A stretch of 64,000 nucleotides of DNA, from the NCBI GenBank assembly GCA_009733715.1, contig WMKJ01000070.1, positions 1-64,000 on the forward strand. The letters run 5' to 3'. The notes beneath the pieces were generated by a model, which saw nothing but the letters and a program-made list of their open reading frames with translations, did not search any database and was not told the DNA's origin. The DNA comes from Herpomyces periplanetae (taxonomy: Eukaryota; Ascomycota; Laboulbeniomycetes; Herpomycetales; Herpomycetaceae). Below are positions 21,932 to 34,600 of the stretch, piece by piece; the stretch's first letter is position 1; each line of letters opens with the position of its first letter. Position numbers and translations under genes: made by a program.

Positions 21932-22358
21932 CCAACGAGTGACAACATGCTACGAACACGATCTCAAACAAGCACTGAAACTAACTCAATGACTAACAGA
22001 GAACATCACTATTCCATCTACAATGACAAAATGCCAGTTTTTCAATTCCATTCCCAAAACACTTCCGGACCCCACTTTAACCCTTCCAAACAATCTATCA
22101 AGCGACGCGCAGCCCGCAATGACAACCTCTAGTTAAAGAAATGAGTATGCACACGCACGCATACAGCTCGATAAATGCTATTTCACTTTGCTTGCTTTTT
22201 TAATTCAAGTCACACCAAGAAAAATTGTGGAACAATGAAAGTGAGGGAGTCCTTCCTAGAGGGCAAGTTGACTCAGAAGATACCATCAGATTGATGTTGT
22301 TCTCGATCGAAATTTACTTGCTGATCGGCAACCCCGCGCACCCAGGCACGCCATAGCT
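21932..22358. other. Convergent 3' region, CDK-like kinase and histone H4
   Basis: 427 bp between convergent stop codons. A plus-strand frame at 21947-22132 exists but is Ser/Asn/Gln-rich and resembles nothing known, so I do not call it a gene. Confidence 0.4.
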
Positions 22359-22756
<398 letters not shown>

Positions 22757-25132
22757 ATCGAAAGTTTAACGTAAAACTGGCTCCGTTGAGTGTACACTAA
22801 CTTCCTATAAGTGAGATAAAGCTTTGTTAACGCTCTGTATAAATGAAAAGAGTTTGAGCGTGTTGAAATAAGAATTTAGGTGAAAAGCAAGGGTGGAGAG
22901 CGTCACAATAGGACTAAATTCATCATGAGGGGAGGGTAAGGAGTTGGAGGGTGCCTCTTGCTTAAGTATATATGATACATACGAGAGAGTCGGAGTGTTG
23001 ATATACTTACGAAACACGTTCTAATACGAAATTAAAGAGGCGCGAGTAAATGTGAAAATTGCAGTAGTGGAACAAGGGAAACAAACAGACGTACACGAAA
23101 AGATAGATGAGGGCAAACAAATAAACAAAAATGATGGAGAGATCAAGAGCAGAGCTGATCCAGCAAAGACGCGCGAACAGTGAAGAAAAAAAATAGTAGA
23201 AGATGAGTATAAAGGTGATAAACAAGGGGAAAGTTAGGCTGAGCAAAGTAACGAAACGAGTCGAAAGATAACGAGGAAATTAAGAAGGCAAGTGGATGAA
23301 TAACGTAGATAGGCTAATGGGGAGAGGGCGGTGGTGGAAAGCGGGAGCGAAGCTGGTTAAATAAGTTTTGGAACAATAAGATTGATGATTAATCAGGTAT
23401 TTGATGGGACTGTTGGCCGAAGATGAAGATTAGCCCAAAACGGAAGCTTTAGCGAAAAATGTATCGCAAACGGCCCAAAACAGTTAATTAAGCGAATCAA
23501 AGGAGATGTTGATGAGGTAACAGATGTACTAATTACCAAAATTGGATACTTAAGCGAGCGAAGGGGGTATGATTAGAGCGAAGGTGAAAACCGAGTAAGG
23601 GAGGTGCGCGATTTGCCTAAGCTGCCAGTCTAAACAAAACTACGTATTGAACAAGAACGTATTGGTATGCAGTAACTGTATCATGAGATCATGCCCTAGA
23701 AGCTAATAAATTCTTTTGTAGTCGTTTACTCCGCTGTTGAGTACACTCGCATACGCATATACACACGTAAGTGTATGCGCATACCGGTACAATTAATCTT
23801 AATTTTCTAGATAGCTTTAACAAATCTTGTGCTCGGGTATCGCGTCTTGTATGCACAGGAATACTTTGAACATTCTTTTGTTGGTAATAACAAGCAGTAA
23901 TAAGATGTTAGTGTGTATGTGCGCATTCATGAGAGCCTGGGTGCGTGTACCTCCCGCATCCACGTATTCCTCTTGGGTCGGTTCGGCATGTATTATACGA
24001 TGAGTATAACCCTGTAACGGCATGAGTGTGCGTAGAAACAAGTTAAATAAGATTTCCGCAAACGTACATGACAGTATAGCCTATAAAACTCATATGTGAG
24101 TATCATACTACTTAAATTACTCTCTTGACTCGTCGTATCCCACACCAATTTTCCTTCTCTTTTGCTTGGAGAGCCTGTCGCGTCACTTGGCATTGTACCC
24201 TCACACCGCGAAAAAATAAGCAATACAGACCCGTAATAAAACCCTCTTAATTATAAAGCGTAAATCACTTTGCCATAATAAACCCGTAATAAATTCCTCG
24301 GGGATCTCAACAATTAACCAGCCAACTTCTTTCACCTCAACAAATTTCCATTTTCACGTCCCACCTACTTCTTCGTGTCCACATTACCTAGTTTTCTTAT
24401 CTCATTTCGCGTTTCACCACACCATTTGTCTGAGGCTACGCGTTTGCTATGGCTCCATTTTGAAAATTTATTTCTAATGTCATCCATATAATTTCTTACC
24501 TATACACTTCTTACCTACTCTCTTTCCCCTCTCCCTCCCTCTTTTTACACCTCTTTCCCCATTTGTCTTCCCCTCGTAGTTTCTCCCCTCCCATCACCAA
24601 TCGCTTTCAGACGCGCCAAGCTCCTTCCTATTACGTTCGTCCCACTACAGAGTCTTAACGCCTTGTTTATCCTAATTCGGCCTTCCAATCAATCTTCTCT
24701 ACAAACCTAGCAGTCACGTTTACCGAACTGGCCTTTCCTCTTTCGGTAATCGCTTAAATTTCACTAGCCGAGTTTATCTAATTCGCCATTTGTATTCCTC
24801 TCTCGGCCTTTATACGCTCCGCCTACGTTCCCTTTACTTCTAACGCGTTTCTGTTGTCCTTTATCTCATTACCAATCTTTCTACCCGATTAACGCTAAAA
24901 ATACCTCTCTTTGTATTATACGTACGCTAACCCCCCTTCTATCCTCTTTTTATAAATACCCTTTGCCCCCCATCCCTTCTTCCTTCGAAAGTTTTTTCTT
25001 ACCTTCCTCCAATATTTAGCTTCCCCGTACCCAGTGTATCGTGTCTTGTTCATCTTCTTTACTTTTTTTTTCCTTTCATTTATATTCTGCTCACTCAACT
25101 CATTTTGCAAGTTCTATATTCAGTCTCTCAGT
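22757..25132. other. Long divergent spacer between histones H4 and H3
   Basis: 2.4 kb. The first 900 bp (22800-23650) is purine-rich on the plus strand, the 600 bp before H3 (24450-25050) is pyrimidine-rich, so each histone has a pyrimidine-rich leader on its own sense strand. Around 23742-23785 an imperfect inverted repeat occurs (CGCATATACAC / GTGTATGCG). No recognisable coding frame or RNA gene. Confidence 0.5.
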
Positions 25133-25639
<507 letters not shown>

Positions 25640-26333
25640 ACATGGCCTAACCTCATCTCATGTTTGCGGGAAAAAGTCTTTTTCGTCCTACTTTTACCCC
25701 TTTGCCTGCGTTCACGATATCCCGCCTTCAACGGATAATCGTATTGAGATTCATCTTCCCGATTTGCTGAACGGACTACTTTTTTCTTTCCGAAGTCATG
25801 CTTCAATGAAGTTTTATCATCGGTTTAACTTACGAGCCTCATTATTCCTCTGCTATTTCGACCGAATTTGGTTGCATTGCCTTCATTTTGCTTTGACCCT
25901 TTCTTGAGTCGTCTTTCATATTGTATGTTAGTAAATATGGAAATGTTGTTCGATTAACTTTCACTCTAATCAACCGCTCATTCCCTCCTACTCAGTCGCT
26001 CCTTCCCTCTCCCCAACAGCACTCCTCGTAACCAGTCTATTATGTAAGCCCGTCCTTTCCAGCCACGTGGTTTCGCTTATTTTGTGCGTCACTTCGCAAT
26101 CTGCCGTATTTGCACCATTTTTGGGTTTTTTATTCCAATTGTAATCGTTTTACTCGCCTGGCCGATACTTTGATCCTTCAATTTTCCACTATTGTTATAG
26201 AATCCCATTTACTTGTACGTCTTGTTTTCTCTTTTCTGGGGGTATCCAAGCAGCCATAGTTGGGAACTTTTTCCAACGGGCGTTCATCTAAACCCGCGCA
26301 TACAAACTCACTTGTCCACCTGCATTGTTTAAA
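25640..26333. other. Intergenic between histone H3 and DDX47 genes
   Basis: 694 bp, pyrimidine-rich, without a recognised frame; 3' UTR of H3 then the helicase promoter. Nothing else seen. Confidence 0.4.
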
Positions 26334-28130
26334 ATGATATCAAAAGATAAATTAGGTTTACACAAAAAGCGCAGTACGATAGGAGCGGGAAGAAAGTCCA
26401 AGATTAAAAATGCTAGTGCTCATCTCCAAACTTTAAAACAGCCTACCACCACCGCCAGTAATGATACCTCACTGAATTTGCCCGAAAAGGGTACGGTGAT
26501 AAGGAGAAATGCGGAAGCGCATATTGTCGATACCGGTGATGGACGAGTTAGTGTGAAAAAGGAAAAATTGATAAAGGATGTAACACAGTTGGATTGCGTG
26601 AGTGATAATACCTTCTCGGCTTTAGGCTTGCACTCTTCCTTGTGCAAAGCGTGTAATGATCTCGGATTTACGCTGCCCACGGCAATTCAGCGGGCCGTCA
26701 TCCCGTGGGCTTTAAGCGGTCGTGATGTTATTGCTGTTGCCGAAACGGGTTCGGGTAAAACCGCTGCTTTCGCTTTACCAATTCTTCATGGTACGTTATA
26801 ACCTTTATTTGTCAACATTGACGCCAGTCTCTTCCCGTGTGTTATTTGATACTTGTTATCATAATCTTATATGCATGCATAATTACACGCTCTAATAATC
26901 TCATTCATTATCGGCCACTGTCTAGCTCTACTCAATACGCCAAACTCTACTCCAGCTTACTTTGCTCTGATATTGGAACCAACTCGTGAATTGGCCTATC
27001 AAGTGTCTCAACAGTTCGAAGCACTTGGCTGTCACATAGGCGTTCGCACATGCGTTCTTGTAGGTGGTATGGATATGGCATCCCAGCAAATTGCCATTGC
27101 CAAAAAACCTCACATTATAATTGCTACTCCGGGTCGGTTGATTGATCATCTTGAACATACCCGTGGATTTTCACTTAATTCTCGGTTAAAATATCTTGTA
27201 CTCGATGAAGCCGATCGTTTACTTGATATGGATTTTGGTCCCGCATTACAATCCATTCTTCGCCTTTTGCCTACTGACCGTTGCTCCTCCCTTTACTCGG
27301 CTACCCTGACATGTCCCCAACTCGACTCTCTTCAACGCGCTTCCCTGAGAAATCCTGTCCGTGTCGATATTACTGCTGTAACTGGTGTTCCCCCTACTGA
27401 CTCACAAGATAATTCTTCCAAATCTACCAATTCTCAGACAGTAGTTCATCCTGCAGAGTCAGCTTATGCCCTGGTTCCGTCTCTGGTTCATACTTTTCTC
27501 TTTATACCACATAAGTATAAGGACGTATACTTGGTACACTTGTTGAACGGAACGTTTGCCGGTAAATTGTGTATATTATTTACACGTACAGTGGTCGAAG
27601 CGCAGCGTGTAACATTATTTCTGCGCGCTTTATCACTGAATGCCATTCCTTTACACGGTCAGTTGTCCCAATCTGCACGTTTGGGCGCACTGGCCCAATT
27701 TCGCGCTGGTTCGCGCAATCTTTTGGTAGCTACTGATGTTGCAGCTCGGGGTATCGATATACCTCACGTTGACGGTGTTATTAATGTTGACGTTCCTGCA
27801 ACTCCTGTTACGTATGTTCATCGAGTTGGTCGCACTGCGCGAGCCGGCAATACTGGTAAGGCCGTTACACTTGTCACACAATACGATGTTGAAGCATGGT
27901 TGCGCGTTGAGCGCGCTCTACGACAACGTGTACCCCAAGAAAATGTTCCCCCGCGCAACGCGATACTTGAACCTTTGCTTGCGCGCGTAAATGAAGCTAG
28001 ACGTGTTGCGGCTGCGGAGTTACGCGATACATCTGTTAAGCGTGGTGCTGGTTCTGGTAAATCGCGCAACCAGCGTAAACGTTCTAGTGCTCCTGATAAC
28101 GTGGATCAGCGTGACCTGGGTGAAGAATAG
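26334..28130 (+). CDS. RRP3: DEAD-box RNA helicase, Rrp3/DDX47-like
   Basis: Two exons, 26334-26790 and 26926-28130, 553 residues. The open frame begins upstream with TTG; 26334 is the first ATG. The phase-1 splice joins LPILH to [20 protein letters not shown]. Helicase motifs in order: Q motif [19 protein letters not shown], Ia PTRELA, Ib [45 protein letters not shown] and [12 protein letters not shown]. The phrase [20 protein letters not shown] is distinctive of Rrp3/DDX47, the ATPase needed for early processing of pre-18S rRNA in the nucleolus. Lysine-rich N- and C-terminal tails fit nucleolar targeting. Dbp8 is the closest alternative. An insertion of about 30 residues after [10 protein letters not shown] is longer than in yeast. 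Confidence 0.88.
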
Positions 28131-28348
28131 TAGCCAGCGGTTTGGTGAGTTTCTGTTTTGAAGTTTTCTCGCTTCGAACCTACAGCTAGGTATTAGCGCC
28201 CATAACTACAAGCAATGCAAGCAAATTGAATGTAAAATTGTTTTAAAAAAATGAATGTATATAATATGTACATAGATAGTAAAAGAACACACCCTCCTTT
28301 GAGTTATTTTTGATGAGCAACCGCTCAAAAAGAGTTGGAGGGTAATTA

Positions 28349-30850
28349 TTACCCTTGATGATTCATGGACACATCTCTCTGACCGCCCAAGCCACGATAA
28401 TTACTGCCAGGAAGGCAAACTTCATCGCCATCATCCACTTCGTCGTCATCACAATCGACATCATCATCTTCATCTTCACCATCATCATCGTCGTCGTCGT
28501 CGTCGTCGTCGTCATCATCATCGTTATCCGAATAATCTTCCGAACCATTGTTCTCGTGATCCACGTGGACACCGATTCCACATGATTGACGCTGGGGAAT
28601 TTCATGGGGGTGAGTAGTCCACGAATGATCTAGTTCATGGAGACCGCGGGTCAGGAAATCATCTCGAAGGAAGGGGTGCTCTAGAGCCTCACAAGCCGTG
28701 ATTCTTCTGTGAGGCCCACATTCGAAACATTTACTTAATAATGATATAGCACCAAGTTCCAGAGGAGAAAGGGTCAAAGAGGGATCGTGACTGGTGTAGG
28801 GCAACGAACCAAGTTCATGAGATGTCGACGCAGTAGTGAGGGCGGGAGGCGCGCCGCCAGAGATCTCGGGAACCGATGACGCAACCGCCGCTGGCCCCGC
28901 GACAGCACCTGGATCACCTGACCGACTGTCGGAGTATCGTTTCAGCGCGGCAGTCTCGTGATCGGGAGCGGTTTGGGCGTGGGACGCGGGAATGGAATGT
29001 TTGCTGCTGCGACCGGTTGACCAAAGAATTAAAGATTCAAATGGAATGCTTTCCTCGGGCAAACTGGGAATATTACAGCGTAATACAAGTCCGTGTAATC
29101 GTGCAACTCGTCGTAATTTACGCCGTCCAAATATACATCCTAATTCCAGCAAGGCATCAATATCATCGGCACTATGAAAAAAAGGAAATCTTTGGGTAAG
29201 TATGGTTAACAATATCACTCCTACACTCCATATATCAATCGCAGGGGTTTGGGCTGCACATTTCAATAAAACTTCGGGTGCTCGAAATCCTCGGGTTCCG
29301 GCTCGATTGGCTCTTCGACTAGGTCGTGTATCATGCTTAGGATAACTCGGCGGTGGAGATGGTGGTGGTGCTGCTCCTGGTATATGCGGCGCATAATTCG
29401 AACGCTCACCAGCATATACACTTTCTCGAAATGATCTTGTATTACACAAAGTTCTACGCGATTGGGAATTGTTAAGCACTCGCAAACTCCGTACTCCTCC
29501 ACCGTTATACGCCATATTTTGTGAACTTCCAAGGTGAGAATGAGGTGTTTGGCCACCACTGCCATTATTTTGACTTATTTCATAGGCACTAACTCCCGCT
29601 CGACTCACTAATCTCAAACGTTCTCTTTTGGCGTACAAACTTTCGTGAAATCTTTGCGTTCGCACGCTCGATGATAATAAACATACACACGGTGGATTTG
29701 CCATTTGATCATAATAATTCCCATAATACGGGTGTGACGAATCTCGAATTCTATATCTCTGCCCATACGAACTTCGTGATACATCCCTCCCCTCATGCAT
29801 CGATAAATTAGTATATTTCCTGCTGGACACCGGTGGTATAGGCATGCGTTCAGCCAGCCCAAAATCAACCAGAACTCCACGTCTTCGTTTAGGGCAATAT
29901 AAAAAATTGGTTGGTTTAATATCCCGATGTAATATTCCATGACGATGAACCGCGCAAAGCGCTGAAAATAGACATCGTAAATAATCTCGCAATGCATTTT
30001 CTATCCCTCCTCGCCCCGATACTTGACATGAACATGCTTTATCATTAGAATTTATCGTGTGGACACACGATACATACCTTACACTATCTGCAAGATCCCG
30101 AAAGTATGTTCTAAAGTCTGCATGAGGATAATACGGCAGTATAGCAATCACTTGGTCTTGAAATCGAAACGAATTAAATAGTGTACAAACCGATCCATCA
30201 CTATCACGTAGTTCATGAAGTAATTCCAATTCATTAAGAATCCGAGCTGGGCTACTAGTGACATAAATTTTTTTAATAGCAACAAACCGTTTAGATGCAT
30301 GTATAGCCCGAGAATTTCTCTCTGGCTGTACTATGTTCGTTTCGGGTGATTGTGAATAATCACCTTCTCCACGTTGCCGTAGAATGTTAAGTGTTTTCAT
30401 AAACCATAAATCTTCTGCCTTATAAACTGTAGAAAATGTTCCCTCTCCAATACAATTAATCAATCTATATCGTGATGCGATAACTCTAAAGCACTTTCGA
30501 AGTAATGCCATATCACGAGCAACTAGTTCGTCAACTTCATTGGCTTCATCCACATTTTCCTCTAACTCTTCTCGATCAAAACCGTCAGAAAATAGAGTAT
30601 TAACATTAAAATTCGTGAAGTAAGCTTCAAACCCATCTTCACTTGCACTATCTCCATCCTCATCAGTGTCAAATTCTTTCAAACATCCTTTCAACGTTGC
30701 CCCATTCTTTAATTTGTCCGCACAATCACGCTCGTTATCAACGTCCGAATTCTCACCAATCCCCCAACTTTCGCACGTTTCTGTGTCCCCTGCACGATTT
30801 CTTTCATCGTCAGTGTACTCGTCGCGACGGGTTTCAACATTTTCATTCAT
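28349..30850 (-). CDS. CDC7: Cdc7/Hsk1-type kinase (DDK catalytic subunit)
   Basis: Single exon; first ATG at 30850, 833 residues. With its Dbf4 partner this kinase phosphorylates Mcm proteins to fire origins. The N-terminus is acidic. Kinase motifs: glycine loop IGEGTFSTVY (about 134-143), Lys193 in VAIKKIY, HRDIKPTNFLYCPKRR with Asp310, and LVDFGLAE (DFG 329-331). The catalytic region is split by a large insert of about 170 residues before GTRGFRAPEVLLK, the place of kinase insert 2 in Cdc7. After AIDIWSVGVILL come further insert residues and HPFLRDDF. The C-terminal tail has an Asp run from a GTC/ATC trinucleotide tract, which yeast Cdc7 lacks. It converges with the DDX47 gene and is divergent from condensin. 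Confidence 0.92.
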   Translation of the reverse strand: MNENVETRRDEYTDDERNRAGDTETCESWGIGENSDVDNERDCADKLKNGATLKGCLKEFDTDEDGDSASEDGFEAYFTNFNVNTLFSDGFDREELEENVDEANEVDELVARDMALLRKCFRVIASRYRLINCIGEGTFSTVYKAEDLWFMKTLNILRQRGEGDYSQSPETNIVQPERNSRAIHASKRFVAIKKIYVTSSPARILNELELLHELRDSDGSVCTLFNSFRFQDQVIAILPYYPHADFRTYFRDLADSVRYVSCVHTINSNDKACSCQVSGRGGIENALRDYLRCLFSALCAVHRHGILHRDIKPTNFLYCPKRRRGVLVDFGLAERMPIPPVSSRKYTNLSMHEGRDVSRSSYGQRYRIRDSSHPYYGNYYDQMANPPCVCLLSSSVRTQRFHESLYAKRERLRLVSRAGVSAYEISQNNGSGGQTPHSHLGSSQNMAYNGGGVRSLRVLNNSQSRRTLCNTRSFRESVYAGERSNYAPHIPGAAPPPSPPPSYPKHDTRPSRRANRAGTRGFRAPEVLLKCAAQTPAIDIWSVGVILLTILTQRFPFFHSADDIDALLELGCIFGRRKLRRVARLHGLVLRCNIPSLPEESIPFESLILWSTGRSSKHSIPASHAQTAPDHETAALKRYSDSRSGDPGAVAGPAAVASSVPEISGGAPPALTTASTSHELGSLPYTSHDPSLTLSPLELGAISLLSKCFECGPHRRITACEALEHPFLRDDFLTRGLHELDHSWTTHPHEIPQRQSCGIGVHVDHENNGSEDYSDNDDDDDDDDDDDDDDGEDEDDDVDCDDDEVDDGDEVCLPGSNYRGLGGQRDVSMNHQG
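28481..28524. repeat. Trinucleotide tract encoding an Asp run in Cdc7 tail
   Basis: GTC/ATC triplets on the plus strand, read as GAC/GAT on the minus strand. They encode about 15 aspartates near the C-terminus of the Cdc7-like kinase. Both codons alternate in blocks, suggesting slippage followed by point change. Confidence 0.9.
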
Positions 30851-31621
30851 GATATACACGCCTGAACAGCTTTACACGTCAGATAAATGTACCCAGGGAA
30901 CTAAGCTGTTATGCCGGACACATTCAAGTGTAAGCTTCAAGAGTCGACACAGTTTATATCCAAGTAACCATAATCCCAATTCAACTCGAAAAAACCTCTC
31001 ATAAATTATCTACTGTTTTCTTTCCCCCGTCCAAAAATCTTTGAATGTTAAGTCAATAAAATTGCCCAGCCCTCCTAAAGTAAAAAATTTGAACAATTCT
31101 TTTGCGCATATTTTTTGTTTCTTCATCCACCAACTAGCTCACACCAGCTTCCTCTGACTACAATCAACTGCCCTACTGTCAAAAATAATTCCATCCGACT
31201 AATTCTTAATTGCCCCGAAATCGTTTTCGCGTCGAATTTCTTCCCCTTTCGGAAGCTTACTTTACCCGATCTCCGCCCTCTTCGTGCATGTGACGCTCAT
31301 GTAAGCTCGGGTCAACTTCGGTTTATTTGGGTTGCCTGGTTACCGGTTTTCGTCTGGATTTTGTTGAGAATAAATTCTCCGACTGTTCATTCATCATTGT
31401 TTGTCAACATACTTTTCCCCACGTTTAACCAATTCGTTGGCCGTACTTATTCATTATCCGTGAAATTTACGTCAAATCTTATTGCATCTCCTCATGTATA
31501 TCTAGTCAACTTGTTAGCTCGTGCCAGTACTACATGCGACGACTTTTTACCATTCTGAGATTTTGCTTTTACTATTGTATAACTATGAGACTTGTGTAAA
31601 TACATTTATCATATATTGAAC
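30851..31621. other. Divergent intergenic region, Cdc7 and condensin Cnd1
   Basis: 771 bp shared upstream region of two cell-cycle genes. The plus strand frame at 31115-31558 is not related to anything known and is rejected. MluI-box (ACGCGT) sites were looked for by eye and none was found. Confidence 0.4.
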
Positions 31622-34600
31622 ATGGACACTTATATACAGTTCGATTTACACCAGTGGCAAGAATCCTATCTTAATGATCCTACAAACATTCCTACACCCG
31701 AAGTATCCAATGATCTACTTGATGATGCTTTAATAGACCACAGGCAGATCGATATAGCTGCCAATGAGGCACTTGACCTCTTATCAAGTGCATTAACCGA
31801 CAGTCCAGAATCTGTACTGCGAATTTCACTATTCCATACAGTTATACGGCTATTACAACTTGTACCGCGTCTCTCCCTAAAATGTACCGAACGCTTGGTA
31901 GATCTGATCTCCGGAGCGGCAATCACTGTAGCAGCTGATTCAGAAACTTTTATAACTGATGCAAGTGACACGGAAAACTTGTTAAGAGCAGGCTCAAACT
32001 TATTGTCGGAATCCGACAAGATGCGGCAGTTGCGGAAAAGTTTACTGGAAGCTTTTGCTTTTCTTCTCCAATGGAGTATGTCAACAATCGAAACGTTAAA
32101 TGCCGCCAACTGTGTCCAAAGTGCTCGTTCGGCACCTCGCTCACGTACTCGTAGTCCCCAAAGCTTTAATAAAAAGACCGCATTAACTAATTGTCATGTA
32201 ACAGCTCTTAATGCAATTAACGCAATTTTGCGCCTAAGTCTATCACGTTTATTCCTCACTACCTCCGAACGAGATTCCCTCATATCTCTCCTTACACGAC
32301 CTGTTTATACAATTCTTGAAAATGAGTCTAACATTAAACTGAACAACCTGCGTATGCACGCATATCGGGTCATATGCGTTGCCATAAAGCGACATGGCCA
32401 TGCTTCCGCTTCGCAAACATCCATTATTCAAGCTTTATCCTACTTCGAACATTTATCTGAACCTATGGCCGAATTCTTACACATTCTTGCCGAACAGTAC
32501 GACTACCCTCAGATTACTCTGGATATACTACGTGAAGTGAGCAATAAAAAGTTCAACAGCAATGACGTTAAAGGGCCTAAGTCCGTATCGACATTCATAA
32601 TTAAGTTGTCCGAGCTACAACCTCAGCTAGTCATTAAACAGATGACAATGCTTGCTAAATTACTCGATGATGAATCGTATACACTTCGTTGTGCGATGAT
32701 CGAAATTTGTGGTAACTTAATTATGCACCTTAGCCGTGAGGTTCAGGATGAATGTCGCAATGAACAACGTTTGGGCCAGATTAACGTTTTCTTTGATGTG
32801 CTTGAAGAACGATTTCTTGATGTTAATCCATACTGTCGTTCTCGCGTTGTTCAAGTCTACATTCGTTTATGCGAATTGGATGCTAAATTCCCAAATCGCC
32901 GTCAAACTGCTTCAGAATTAGCCGCACGTAGTTTACGGGACAAGAGTAGCCATGTCCGAAGAAATTGTATTAAGCTACTCAACCGCCTAGTGGCTACGCA
33001 TCCTTTTTCTGCCATGCACGGCGCTCAGCTCACGCGCTCTGAATGGGACAAACGACTGCATGCCGTACAAGAGGAATTGACTCGTCTTGTACCCGTTAAA
33101 CCACCCGGAGAAGAGTTAGTAGATCGTGCGAATTCCGATGATTCCGAAATTTTTGAGAATGCTTCTCAAGCTGGAGAAGTTTCGTCGTTATTAGATGCTG
33201 GGACTACTCAGTTACGACATTGTGAAACGAAGTCGCCTAAGGTCAACGAACTGCCTAATGATACTGCTGAATGCAATACGGGTAAAAGCGCGAGTAAATC
33301 ACTCGTTGAAAATGCGCCGGATGGAAGTGCAGAATTAATTGAGAAGCTTAAATTAACCCAACGGTACTACATGGAGGCCCTTAACTTTATTGACGTTCTT
33401 CATCGTGGCTCCAAGTTAATTATGCAATTACTTCGCTCCAAAAATAAGTCAGAAGTGATAGAAGCAATAGAGTATTTTGAAGTCATTGACGCTTTCAAGG
33501 TTGAAACAGCAAGGCCCGCTATCAAGCGGATTTTGAATTTAATCTGGTCAAAAGATAATAATGATAGCACTGGCAGGAGTGTTCGCAATCAAGTCATTGA
33601 TACGTATAACCGGCTGTTTTTTGAAGCACCGTCCACCTTTTCACCCGATGAGAAAGCCAATTACATTGCACGAAATATGATTAGTTTAACCTTTGATACA
33701 TCACCAACCGAGATAATTTCACTTGAACAACTTTTGTGCACAATTATTAAGAGTGGCATGGTTAATGACATAGTTGTTAAGAAATTATGGAATGTGTACG
33801 GAGTAACAACAAAAGAAATTTCGAAGCGTCAGAGACGTGGTGCTATAATGGTTCTTAGCATGCTTGCTTTGGCTCGAGATGATATCGTTCGTCGTGAATT
33901 GGATTGCTGCCTACGAATTGGATTTGGGTATCACGGATATCGTGACTTATACTTGGCTCGTTATACGTGTGTCGCCTTGCAAAGGTTGGTAGTTAATGAA
34001 CAACGATTACCAGATGATCACCCCGTTGTACGAGGTTTAGTTTCGTTTCTCTTAAATAGTATTGACAGAGACGGAACTGTCGCAAACAATGATTCGAGTA
34101 ACGTAGATGAAACGGAAGATAGTCCAATTGAGGGCTCTACGAAGAAAACTAAGAAAAATTTCAAATCGGTGCCTCCGCAACAATGGTTTGGGTTTGCTGA
34201 AAAGGCGATAGAAGCAATTTATGCCGTTGCACAGTTTCCGGAAATGATTTGTTCTAGTGTATTAATCCACAGCATTCGCATAACATTTGATAAATCTGAG
34301 GATATGGAAAGGAATATGAGTTTATCATCGGAGGCAGATGTTTCATTAACATCTCGTGAATCTGACGGTTTGACTGAACGGGGTGGGCACAAGGGCGGAA
34401 AGCAATTTTATGATACTAAAAGTGTTCGTCTTGCCAAACTTTTCTTCCTAGGGGGTCATATTGCTATTTGCCAGATTGCGCATTTAGAGAGGATTGAATG
34501 TGATTTTAAAAAAAAAATTTCGAACAAAGTAATGCAAAATTTGGTATCAAATTCAACGTCTAATCTTAATGTAAATCATGAAGATCAAGAACTAGATATG

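Noticed and set aside
23817-24223. Two minus-strand frames in the H4-H3 spacer
   Set aside because: No motif and no resemblance to a known family; length is expected by chance.
31115-31558. 147-codon plus-strand frame before condensin
   Set aside because: Lies in the promoter region shared by Cdc7 and condensin; composition is Ser/Pro/Leu-rich and no family fits.
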